A stretch of 16,665 nt of DNA, from NCBI GenBank assembly GCA_024220525.1, contig JAMYWO010000132.1, positions 69,494 to 86,158 on the forward strand, written 5' to 3'. The notes beneath the pieces were generated by a model. It did not search any database and was not told the DNA's origin. It saw only the letters and a list, made by a program, of their open reading frames with translations. Source of the stretch: Cochliopodium minus. Its lineage: Eukaryota; Discosea; Himatismenida; Cochliopodiidae. Positions within the stretch are counted from its first letter, which is position 1; each line of letters starts with the position of its first letter. Below, in pieces: positions 8,147-16,665 of the stretch. The position numbers were made by a program, and so were the translations under genes.

Positions 8147-8149
8147 GTT

Positions 8150-11100
8150 TTACCTAATGTTGGTAGGAGAGCTTCCCACAGACTGGTGGTGATTGTTCGA
8201 ATAGATTGCAGTGATTTCTGTTGTTGATTTTCTGGGTATTTTGAAATTCTAAATTGAAAAAAAAATGAAAAAAATAAAATGAAATGAAAATAAAAAATAA
8301 AAAAAAAATGTGAAAAAGAAAAACAAATTTAAAACAAAATAAAAATTAAAACAACAAAAATGAAAAAATAAAATTTAAAAGAAAAAAAAAGAAAATAAAA
8401 AATAAAAAAATCATTTTTTTTTTTTTACCAAATCAAGATCATATTCCTTCTCGTCCAAATCCAAATCAGAAATGGAAGAAAACTCATCGTCATCAACCAT
8501 CTGGAAATCCAAATCCTTGATCTTGTTGTCGTCGTTCAACAAGATGTCACTCGAAGTGGTTTTGAGCTTGTATTTCCGATAAGCGTCCTTGAGATTTTTG
8601 ACGGAGAAGTCGAACGAAGAGGCGATGTCTCGGATGTCGAAGCAGAAGGACTCGGCGAAGTGAGACATCATGAGGAGGTGGTTGGACTTGGCGATCAGGT
8701 CGAGGATGTTGTTGGCTTCGATGAGCGCTCCTCGTTTGAGCTGCTCGGTGGTGAGCTGGAGCTTCTTGGTGAGGTGGAGCATCGTGGTCTTCAAGTTTCC
8801 GATGAGCCATTCCTAAAGCGAAAAAATAATAATAATAATAATGATTTAAATTATAAAAAAATAAATATTAATTTGTGTTGACAAAAAAAAAATTATTGTC
8901 TAAAATTATTCTTTTTTAAAATTAATCTAAATTTAAATTTTCGAAAATAAATATAAATTGTGTTTGGAAAAAATAATTAAATCTAAATTTGCAAAATTTT
9001 GTTACAAAAAATTTTTATTCCTAAAACTTTAAAGTAAATAACACTTTAATTTTGAAAAAAAAAAACTAAATTCCTTCCGCTTCATTAATTTATTTTTTAA
9101 AAAAAGTTCACAACTTTTAAGATATAATATCTTTAAATTAAATTGTTAAAAGAGTTTTTTTTTTTTACCTTAAGTGAGTTTTTCTTGGTATCAGGGCAGA
9201 TCTTGTTGGACATATCTTCCAAAGTGGGCTGATAGATGTCAGTGACAAAGTTGAAGAGGAACTTCAAAGAGTGGTTGGCCTCGTCAATATTAGGCAAGAC
9301 CCTCTCGATCTCCTCCTCAATAGGCTTCAACATCTCCTCAGAAAACTCACTCTTGTTCTCTTTCAAGTAATTCTCAATGGAAGACTTTTGCTCTTTGACT
9401 TTTTGAAGCTTCAAAGTGAGTTCTTTGATTTGGTTCTTGAGTTCTTGCTCTTCCTCCTTGACTTTCTCGAGCTTGAGCTCATAGTCCTTGTAAGAGTTCA
9501 TCTTCTCATCTTTGGTGGCTTTCTTGCTGATCTCGAGCTCCTTCACTTCCTTGATGGTGTTTTCCTTCGAGTCGTTCAAGAAGGACTTGAGAAGATCAAA
9601 GACGTCATTGATGGAGGAGCCTTGGTTGTTTTGGTGGATGAGAATGTTAAAGTTTTTGACCAGTTGTTCTCTTTCTTCGGAAATGAGGTATTGAAGCGAG
9701 GTGAACACTTTGATCATCTCTTTTACAGATTCGTCCAAATTATCGATGTTCACATCATCAGGTTCATGGATCTGCTCTTGATCGAAAAGCTTGTGTCTAG
9801 AAGTGAAAGAGGTAACAATGAAACAGATTTTGACTTTGTCTTTAACGATCAACGTGTCTTTGAAACGAGAGCATATTTTGAGGAACTGGATGAGATGATC
9901 CAAAGAGTTTTCGTCCTCAAGAACACAAACGACATTCATCAATTCCCTAAATACTTGCTGTTCTTCTTGATCCTTAGGAAACTCCTGTATGATTTTGTTG
10001 ATCAACAAAGGCATTGCTTTACTCTGAAAAAAAACTTCGGCAAAGGAAAGGAAGATGCTCTTGTCATCAACGGAGATATCTTTGACCTGCGACTGGAAAT
10101 CTTCTATCCATCGTTTCCACACCTCTATCCTTTTCTTTCCTCCAATGTTAGATTGTTCCTGTAGCTTCAACAGAACAAACTTCTTTGTCTTCAAGGTCTT
10201 GACTTGGTTAGAAATGTGCACACCTCCTCCAGATGTATCTTCAATAGCATCAATCGAGGATCCTTTCTTTATGTTTTGAACTATGGTATCCAGTTGTGAT
10301 TCAGAAAATCCAGTTACGTAGTAAAGTTGTTGGAAGAAAAAATCATTTCTGTCATAAAGATACTTTGATTCTTGAAACTTTTGTATCACTTTGATAGTAC
10401 TTGTCCAAAGTGCTCTCTTTTTAAAGTTGATCATCCCATTTTCTAGAGTATCTCTGTTCCCATCATCAATGAAGGTGAGATCTTGCAAATGAACCCCTAA
10501 AAAAGGGATACAAGGCAAGTTGGAGTCGTAACAATTCTTGATGTAGTTTCGGTAGGTGGCTCCATTTTTTTTAGAGAAGAGTTCGAACATCTCTTTCAAC
10601 TTTAGTTCGCTTCTGTCCTTCAATACGATGAGACCAGAGTTTCTGAGGTTGAATATGGGAACACTTTCAAGTGCAGAATGGATACAACGTGAACTGTAGA
10701 AGTTGTTTTTTTGAAAAAGGTTTTCCATGATGGAAACAAACTTTGCAAACTTGGAACTTCTTTCTCTCGTGCTCTCTGAGCTTAATATCATATAAATGAT
10801 AAAAGTAGAGAGGGTGTTGAATCTCTGGGTGATCCTAAGAATGTTAGGTGCCTTGCTTTCAACCTCACTACTACTCCAATTTTGATCTTCAAACTCCCTG
10901 ATACTTATTGAAGAAAAAAGGTATTGATCTATCAAACAAAGTTGTTCTGCAATAGTCTCCGGCTTCATTGTAGAAAATTGCTTGTTTAATTCTGTTTTGT
11001 TGGCGGTGATTACTCCAGGAGGTTTAGGAAAAGCCTCAATGTCCGCTGTTAGTAACTCTTTGAGGTGAGAACTTGTAGGCAACTTTGATATCAACACATT

Positions 11101-13053
11101 TACCTTTTGGAAGAGGTTGTAATCGTTAAATTCGTCATGAATTGGCTTCCTCATTTTCAACCATGTCCTGATAATATAAGTCAAATTTTTAGGAACTAAT
11201 TCATCCTTTGTTTTTATTGAGTTATCTAAAAGTTTTAAGAGTCCCTCAAACAGCTTTTCGTAAGTACAAAAAGATCTAAACGTCAGCAAGAACGTTTCTA
11301 CAAAATCTTTATCTCCCCCCATCACAAAATAATCCAATAAAGCTTCAAATGTACCTGCTCCCACTTTTTTTGGAAATAACTAAAATTAAATTTTATCGAT
11401 GAGACAGTTTTAAAAGAAATCCAGTTGAATAATTACATCACTATATCGGGTATTCTCCGGAGCTTGCAAGTTAACCACGTGTGCAAGTGTAAAATCAAAA
11501 AAAGTTATACACGTGGTTTGTACAGAACTGAGCGACTTCAACTGAAGTGGTTGTTTTTGTATCTCGTTTTTTGAAATTTCTCCCCAAATAAATATATCTC
11601 CATCTGCTAAAAGAGTGAAATAAGTAAAAAAAAAAAAAAGTAATTATAATTGTAAAAAATTTTTACTACTAAAAGCAAATGAAGTGTTTCCGTTTACATA
11701 AATATAAGACCAGCAAAAAATCTTTTTAAGCTCACTATCTTTGACAGATTTTTTGATGAGACTTTGTTCAAGCTTCAAAGGAGATTGAGACTTGTTTATT
11801 TCGACTACAGAAGTTTTGGATGACTTCTTTAATCTCCAACCATTTTTTTTGGGTTCTTCTGATTCTTTGTTCTCAATAGTAAACAATCTTAGCTGCTTAC
11901 AGTTTTCGACACCGTTTATACCCAGCTGACCCATTTTGTTTTCTCCCAATACATAAATAAAGCCTGCTTTTGTCAAGACAACCAAGTGGCTGTCTCCTAC
12001 CTCGATTTGGCTAATTCCTGAATTAAAAGGAATTGCAAAAGGAGTGTTTCTACTTTCAAACTCGCCCATGGCGCTTCCCCAATAGTAAATATTGTTCAAG
12101 TCTTTAAAACACAAGATTAATAATTTGATAATTAAAAGGATTTCATTCAACTACAAAAATATTGTAATGTTTTCTTAATACATAAAAACAAAATTATATG
12201 TCGCTTATTAAATTCTCACAAAAAAATTTTTCAAAAGATCAAAAAAAATTGATTACCCCATGCAACACCAGAATATTTACCGGCAGAAATACCTTCTATT
12301 TTGGAAAGGAGAATATCATCAGAATCTCTTTCGAACCACCCATTTTCCACATTCATTCTTCCCAAGCATCCTTTCTCATTTCTCCCCCAGGTCATCACAT
12401 CGTTGGATTCCGTCAATACAATGGTATGCGAATCTCCCATCTTTATATCTCTTATCTTTTGATTATCATCTTTCACAAGACTCTTCTTATGCAATGTGGG
12501 TTTCAATTGTGGTGGATCATATCCATTATTTCCCCAAAATAACACCATTTTTTTATCAGTCAAACATCCACTCTGATCACCACTTGCCACTATCTTTATT
12601 ACCTTTACATGTGCTAAAGCTTCTATCTGCTTTGGCCTTTCCAGTGATATCTCATCAGAATGTCCTAATGTTCCTCCAATCCCCTTCCCCATTGAATATA
12701 TCTTGTTATCTTTTGTCAAAATTAGCAGATGTGAATTTCCTGATGCCAATGAATCCACTGGAATTCTATTTTTACGTCCAAATATATATATTAATATATA
12801 TAAAATATATTTTATCTTTTACAAAAACGATATAATCTCGATTTTGAAGATATATTCAACTATCAGTTTCCTATAATAATCCAATGGTTCATTATCTGAT
12901 TCCTCTCCTTTCTTATTTTTGGCTGTATATTTATTTTTTGCAGGTGGATCGAAAATAGATTTGAATATATTAGAGATATGTTTGATTGTTAAGTATCAAA
13001 TTATTTAATCATGATTTTATAATGAAATACAAACCTTCTTCAATGTTGTTCAT
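8150..13053 (-). CDS. RCC1-propeller / RasGEF fusion protein
   Basis: Predicted guanine-nucleotide exchange factor for a Ras/Rap-type GTPase. Minus exons are 13053-13035, 12922-12861, 12815-12257, 12101-11667, 11606-11437, 11379-9169, 8812-8429 and 8248-8150, in phase, about 1,312 aa. Residues about 35-410 are RCC1 blades with repeated GxSHxxxLT and WG motifs (LASGNSHLLILT, IKMGDSHTIVLT, VMTWGRNEKGCLG, IEVGDSHLVVLT, FSTDGDIFIWGE). Residues about 421-530 are RasGEF_N (DKDFVETFLLTFRSF). Residues about 550-785 are the CDC25-type RasGEF core (ETIAEQLCLIDQYLF, CIPFLGVHLQDLTF, MINFKKRA). The tail is helical, with a Lys/Glu coiled coil at about 1025-1100 and an acidic Asp-rich stretch near 1255-1280. 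I do not recognise the tail's family. The first two exons (27 residues) are the least certain part. The C-terminus could extend if the donor at 8153 is used. Confidence 0.85.
8813..9168 (-). other. Intron 6 of the RCC1-RasGEF gene
   Basis: This 356-nt intron has ends GTAAAA and CTTTAG on minus. It is A/T-rich with a short AAT repeat near 8827-8842. No hidden exon or RNA gene is seen. The adjoining exons join in phase 0 (NSLK|EWLIGN). Confidence 0.8.
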
Positions 13054-13389
13054 AGATATTAATTGAAAGGAGGCTTTTTTTTTTATAATAAATAAATATC
13101 AGTTTTCGACTTATATCAAAAAATATTTGCCATTAGAAATTCAATTAATTGAAATTAAACTTGATTTTTGCTTTCACTCTCAATATGCAATTATATTCAA
13201 CAAAAATAAAATTTGAATGAAAAATAAAAAAAATTAAAAAAAAGGTAATTCAAATAAATGTTCAAACAATTTTATTATTGAATTTAATATCCCTATAATT
13301 CTGCAATAATCATTCTTAAAATATTCCTATCTTAGAAATATTTTTTCAAAAATTTAACCTAAAATTTAAATTTTTCAAATAATAGAAAA
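13054..13389. promoter_or_regulatory. Divergent promoter region (RCC1-RasGEF / tetraspanin)
   Basis: 336 bp separate the start codons of the minus RCC1-RasGEF gene and the plus tetraspanin gene, so both promoters must be here or in the 5' exons. It is A/T-rich and contains a perfect 14-bp palindrome, TTCAATTAATTGAA, at 13140-13153. No TATA box or other named element can be assigned with confidence at this base composition. Confidence 0.5.
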
Positions 13390-14354
13390 ATGGCAAGAGG
13401 AAAACTTGGATGTGGAATGACCATTGTTAAAAACTTGGTTGTTTTACTTAATTTAGCATTTTTGGTAAAAATTTAAAAATATTAAATTTTTTGAACATCT
13501 CATTCCTTTGATAGATCGGTGGAGCTACTATGATTGGTTTGGGAGCATATGCTTACCGTACACAAAAGATTTCAGAAATCAGTTCTGTTCCATTGGCACT
13601 CGGAATAATCATCCTTGGATCAGTGGGTAAGATTTCAAAAGATAAACTCAATAATATAAAATAATTCGCTTAAATATTGAATATATAAAATATTTATTTG
13701 TTGAACAACATATATAATTTAAACTTTTCAATTTAAAGTCACATTGATTTCTTGTTTTGGATGTTTTGGTGCAATGAGAGAAAACAAATGCTTTTTGGGA
13801 TTTTATACATTACTTCTTTTCATCATCATCGTATCTCAAATTGCTATTGGTGCAGCTGCTTATATTGAAAGAAACACTATTAATTCAAAATTGGAGGTAT
13901 CTTGGAAAAATTCCACCAATGATGTGAAAAACACCATCCAAAATGAATTCAAATGTTGTGGTTGGACCAACTATAATGATTTCCCAGGATCATCTTGTGC
14001 AGGTATAAAATATCTTTCTATTAATGTTTCTTATATATCCTTTCCATAATTCAATTGTTCTTCAATTTATCAAATACAATAATCAAACATTATCATTCTC
14101 ATTTTCATTTTCTTCAACATTTTTTAGGAACTCCTACAAACGATCCTGGTTGCAAAGATGCTGTAGAAGATTTCGTCAATGAAAGATTGAAAATCATTGG
14201 AATTGTTGGTCTTGTCATCGCTGGTATCGAAATATTCGGATTCTTGTTCTCCATCTGCTTGATCAGACATATCCACTCTCCTGAAGAGAAGAGAGAACAA
14301 TTGTTGAGACAAGCCAGAAACGATAATGTTTCCTACCATGGAAACAGAAACTAA
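13390..14354 (+). CDS. Tetraspanin
   Basis: Four-pass membrane protein that organises membrane microdomains. Exons are 13390-13464, 13515-13626, 13739-14002 and 14128-14354, in phase: 225 aa, TAA. TM1 is about residues 11-38, TM2 about 50-74 (with SCFGCFGAM), TM3 about 81-104, and TM4 about 173-196. The large extracellular loop (about 105-172) carries the family hallmark CCG at 135-137 (FKCCGWTNYNDF) and two further cysteines, C149 and C159. This is the minimal four-Cys pattern for two disulfides. N119 (NST) is a possible glycosylation site. The tail after TM4 is 29 residues, basic and polar. Juxtamembrane Cys (C8, C68, C71, C80, C194) could be palmitoylated. The start is the only ATG before the first exon and follows an A-run. 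Size and topology are typical for the family; the specific partner is unknown. Confidence 0.95.
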
Positions 14355-14493
14355 AAAAAAAAAATTTAAAATTAAATTTTATTTTCAAAATATATCTTTG
14401 ATCCCACAATGATGTATACTCCAAAACTTTTATAAGAAATATATCCTGTATAAAATATTTTATCACATTACTTTAAAAAAAAAAAAAAAAAAA

Positions 14494-15110
14494 ATGAGGA
14501 GTTTAATATTCATTTTTTGCTTACTTTTTATGGTGAATGCAACCATCAAGAATTATTACGAAACATTGGGTTTACTTTTCAATTCCTATCTAATGATTTC
14601 ATTATAAATACTTCTCTATTTTGAAAATAACAAAATAAATGACTTGATTAATATATTATAGGATTGAAGGAGGATTGTACAATGAAAGGTATAAAATTAT
14701 AATTCTATTTTGGACTCAGAAAAGGAGGACTATTCAATCAACTTTTTATTAAAAATAAAAAGAAATAAAGAAGACATTCAGAAAATTATCGATAAAATAT
14801 CATCCTGATAAATCAAATCTCAACTCGAACAAAAAAGTGGATCCAACAATCTGTAATAAAATAAAATCTTTTTAATTTTAATTATAAATCATTTTTATTT
14901 AATTAAATATAAAATATTATTCAAAATTTCATTTATTTTAATTTTATTTGACCAATTTTTTCAGTCAGAGATATTTCAGAGGCATATAGCATTCTGAGCG
15001 ACAAAGACTCCAGAAAAGATTACGACAAAGAATTGCAGTTTTATAGAGAGTACGGTAGATTCATGCACGACATAAGATACAATGCAATGAGACAACTGAC
15101 TCTCTACCAA
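14494..15110 (+). CDS. Secreted/ER J-domain (DnaJ/Hsp40) protein, 3' partial
   Basis: Predicted co-chaperone of an ER-lumenal Hsp70. Exons are 14494-14569, 14662-14688, 14763-14852 and 14965-15110, in phase, giving 113 visible residues. Residues 1-16 are a good signal peptide (basic Arg2, hydrophobic core, cleavage likely after VNA). The J domain follows at once, about residues 20-86: YYETLGLKEDCTMKEIKKTF, KYHPDKS with the essential HPD at 48-50, and FRDISEAYSILSDKDSRKDY. The second exon is only 27 nt. After LTLYQ a consensus donor (GTAAAA) at 15111 opens an intron that runs into a microsatellite and the N at 15206. No later exon follows the N, so the C-terminal half is missing. That missing part would be needed to tell an ERdj3-type from a membrane-bound ER J protein. 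Confidence 0.88.
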
Positions 15111-15205
15111 GTAAAAAAATTATTATTTATTTTTAATTTTTATTTTTTATTTTTTATTTTTTATTTTTTATTTTTTATTTTTTATTTTTTATTTTTTATT
15201 TTTTA
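15111..15205 (+). other. Truncated intron of the J-domain gene with (ATTTTTT)n microsatellite
   Basis: Starts with the donor GTAAAA. From about 15140 it is nearly perfect tandem TTTTTTA up to the N. No acceptor is present. Confidence 0.75.
15140..15205. repeat. (ATTTTTT)n heptamer microsatellite at the second N
   Basis: About nine tandem copies of TTTTTTA, nearly perfect, inside the unfinished intron of the J-domain gene. Confidence 0.85.
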
Positions 15206-15206
15206 N
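15206..15206. other. Assembly junction (single N)
   Basis: Separates the truncated J-domain gene from sequence that contains none of its missing exons. As at 6326, it directly follows a long A/T heptamer array, where short-read assembly and scaffolding commonly fail. Confidence 0.8.
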
Positions 15207-15631
15207 TTATTTTGTTTTTTTACCGCCAAAAAATAATTGATATGAACAAAATGTTGTGGTAAACTCTTTTCAAAAACAAACCCAAGAAGTAATTTTTTTG
15301 AACAACATACATTCAGATATGTCCATTTTTATAAACTTTTTTCAAAATTAACAACAAAATAAAAAACAAAAATAATTTTGCTTAAATATGGGAATAGTCA
15401 TTTACAAGTATGTAAATATCAACTGTATAGTAGAAGATATATCTTAAAAAATAGAGATGAATGATTTTAATAAGGTAAACTTTTTAAATTGACAAAAAAA
15501 TAAATCAGTGCAGCCTAACAAATTGCAATTCGGTTGTATGTTTTGCACATATTTAAAAACTTTTTTAAAATTATCAAAGCGGTGAAACTCTATAGAATTT
15601 TCCAAAATAAATAATAAAAAAAAAAAAAAAA
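15207..15631. other. Non-coding or uncertain region upstream of the Sel1 gene
   Basis: 425 bp of mostly A/T-rich sequence. It should include the promoter and leader of the Sel1-repeat gene, whose ATG follows a 17-nt A-run. Small palindromes occur (AAGATATATCTT at 15434-15445). A possible minus-strand exon lies at 15224-15312. No RNA gene is recognisable. Confidence 0.5.
15224..15312 (-). CDS. Candidate first exon of an unidentified minus-strand gene
   Basis: An ATG at 15312-15310 opens 29 codons (MYVVQKNYFLGLFLKRVYH..., hydrophobic and basic) ending at a donor-like CG|GTAAAAA at 15223. Any later exon would lie past the N. No family is recognised, and the exon is short and A/T-rich, so this may be chance. 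Confidence 0.2.
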
Positions 15632-16624
15632 ATGAAGAAAAGAAAAATTGATAAAATAATAGAAAAAGAAAAACTGAATGACGAAATAGAATCCACCAAA
15701 TCAAAAGAAGAAATTATAATTGAAGAAAACAAGGAAGAAGAATTAGACTTGATTTTTAGGCTTATTTTTAGTTATAAAGTGAGGAGAAATCACAAAAAAG
15801 TATTGGAACTTTGCAATAAATATTCAGAAATGGGAGATTTGTTGGCATTGGCATACAATTCATTCTATGAAAATTATAGAAAACAAGAATATAAAGAATC
15901 AATAGAAAAATTTAAGAAATACAAAAAACAAAATGAAAAAGAAGTTGTCAATCGAAGATTAATGGGACAATGTTTCTATATGATTGCTATTAATTACAGA
16001 TCATGGGATTCGGTTGGAAATAATCAAAAAGCTCTCAAATATTTCTTGAAAGCAAAAGAGATGGGAGTGAAAATTACAGACTATGAGATAGGTGATAAAT
16101 AAATTTTTAAAAATTGAAACTTCAAATCCAAGATTATAACTTTTATTATTTTATTTTTTCAAGGGATGATATATTATTCAGGAAGATGGGGAGTTGAAAA
16201 AGATGAAGAAAAAGCAATTTCATACCTTACCAAAAGTGCAGAAAGAGGGCAGATGTCTCCTTTCAACAAATTATATGAGATTTATGATAAAAATGAGATG
16301 TTAGAGCAAATGCTCCCAAAATTGGTTTTTTATTACCATTTCTTTTTGGAAAATTATAAAGGAAAAGAATACTTGTACGAGAGTTATTATAAATTTACTG
16401 AAAACCTGCCTTTGATGAAACAGAACATCAGAAAAGTAATTATTTCCAAAAAAATAGGATGGAAGAAAGAATATCATGTTTTCTTCAACCCAACAAAAGA
16501 ATTGAATGACCAGATTATCACTTTGTTTATCATTTCTAAATTCAGAAATAGTTCCAGCAGTTTCCTTGTCAAAGGAATTACGATGTTGATCATTGAAGAT
16601 CTTTGCAGACTTTCTTTCCAATAA
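15632..16624 (+). CDS. Sel1-repeat (TPR-like) protein
   Basis: Predicted helical-repeat scaffold or adaptor. Exons are 15632-16091 and 16164-16624, in phase 1: 306 aa and TAA. Residues 1-40 are Lys/Glu-rich and charged. Residues about 65-200 hold helix-turn-helix repeats. The clearest is DYEIGMIYYSGRWGVEKDEE, continuing KAISYLTKSAERG, a standard Sel1 repeat of about 36 residues. The preceding unit (MGQCFYMIAINYRSWD, then NNQKALKYFLKAKEMG) is also recognisable. The C-terminal 100 residues contain a WKKEYHVFFNP segment of no family I can name. The start ATG follows a 17-nt A-run. The join across the 72-nt intron rebuilds the repeat exactly. The last 35 coding bases and the 3' flank are duplicated at 6327-6403 through what appears to be an assembly overlap. 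Confidence 0.85.
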
Positions 16625-16665
16625 AATACAAAGAACAAAAAAATTATTTTTCATTTATTTATTTG
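16589..16665 (+). repeat. 77-bp exact copy of 6327-6403 at the window end
   Basis: Identical over all 77 bases to the segment right after the N at 6326. It runs to the final base of the window, so the true end of identity to the right is not visible. Confidence 0.9.
16620..16625 (+). terminator. AATAAA overlapping the stop codon of the Sel1 gene
   Basis: The sequence CCAATAAAAT places the TAA stop (16622-16624) inside an AATAAA hexamer. If this is the functional polyadenylation signal, the 3' UTR is only a few tens of bases. Confidence 0.4.

Larger units (their letters stand above)
7959..8149. other. Spacer between RCC1-RasGEF gene and CRAL-TRIO gene B
   Basis: A/T-only stretch between two minus-strand genes. 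It holds three AATAAA hexamers (minus) spaced 9 nt apart directly after the RasGEF stop, and a (TTTTTTA)n microsatellite at about 8011-8081. Unlike introns of minus genes here it is T-rich on plus, that is A-rich in the sense direction, as are leaders upstream of start codons in this window. That argues it is intergenic and not an intron. Confidence 0.6.

Noticed and set aside
8411-8810. Minus open frame 8810-8547 rich in His/Arg/Pro (AHRKLEDHDAPPHQ)
   Set aside because: Alternate-frame shadow of the RasGEF exon 8812-8429, which joins in phase to the exon before it.
9271-10164. 297-codon plus-strand open frame, Leu/Val/Phe-rich
   Set aside because: It is exactly antisense to the well-supported RasGEF-tail exon. 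The composition is that of an antisense shadow and it has no recognisable motif.
12260-12835. 191-codon plus-strand open frame, Ser/His-rich
   Set aside because: Antisense to the RCC1 exon 12815-12257, which has clear GxSH and WG repeats on minus.
15207-15631. tRNA, snRNA or other structured RNA upstream of the Sel1 gene
   Set aside because: Scanned by eye for cloverleaf arms and A/B-box-like motifs. Only small chance palindromes were seen.
1-16665. CRISPR arrays, insertion sequences, viral genes, rRNA
   Set aside because: No spaced direct-repeat array, transposase, integrase, capsid or rRNA-like sequence was found on either strand. All sizeable coding parts are explained by the eukaryotic genes listed.

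Overview
The window is eukaryotic nuclear DNA from an AT-rich, intron-rich protist. Coding exons are mixed in composition, whereas introns and spacers are almost pure A/T. Genes are close together, introns are mostly 45-350 nt with GT...AG ends, and TAA and TGA are used as stops with no sign of a variant code. The protein families (RapGAP with cyclic-nucleotide and GRAM modules, RasGEF, RCC1, Sec14/CRAL-TRIO, tetraspanin, Sel1 repeats) fit an amoeboid or other free-living protist with elaborate small-GTPase signalling. The sequence alone does not fix the genus. There is no bacterial operon, CRISPR array, mobile element, rRNA or tRNA that I can support.

Layout. (1) 1-4985, plus: 3' part of a large signalling gene, about 942 codons in 16 exons, encoding probable DEP end - RapGAP - cNB - GRAM - cNB. 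(2) 5140-6218, minus: CRAL-TRIO (Sec14-like) gene A, cut at its 5' side. (3) 6326: a single N, followed by the 3' end of a Sel1 gene copied exactly from the window's right end. (4) 6539-7958, minus: complete CRAL-TRIO gene B, paralogous to A. (5) 8150-13053, minus: RCC1 propeller fused to RasGEF_N/RasGEF with a long helical and coiled-coil tail, about 1,312 aa in 8 exons. (6) 13390-14354, plus: tetraspanin, 225 aa. (7) 14494-15110, plus: secretory-pathway J-domain protein, cut by a second N at 15206. (8) 15632-16624, plus: Sel1-repeat protein, 306 aa.

How the genes relate. The RapGAP protein should switch a Rap/Ras-type GTPase off under cyclic-nucleotide or lipid control, while the RCC1-RasGEF protein should switch one on. 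The Sec14-like proteins would link such signalling to membrane lipids. That functional link is inferred from families only, and physical linkage across the Ns is doubtful.

The two most notable observations are these. First, the cNB-GRAM-cNB module known from the Dictyostelium exchange factors GbpC and GbpD is here attached to a GTPase-activating domain instead of an exchange domain. Second, the last 77 bases of the window are identical to the 77 bases right after the N at 6326. This looks like a de Bruijn k-mer overlap and implies that the three pieces of the scaffold are mis-ordered: the piece 15207-16665 should lead directly into 6404.
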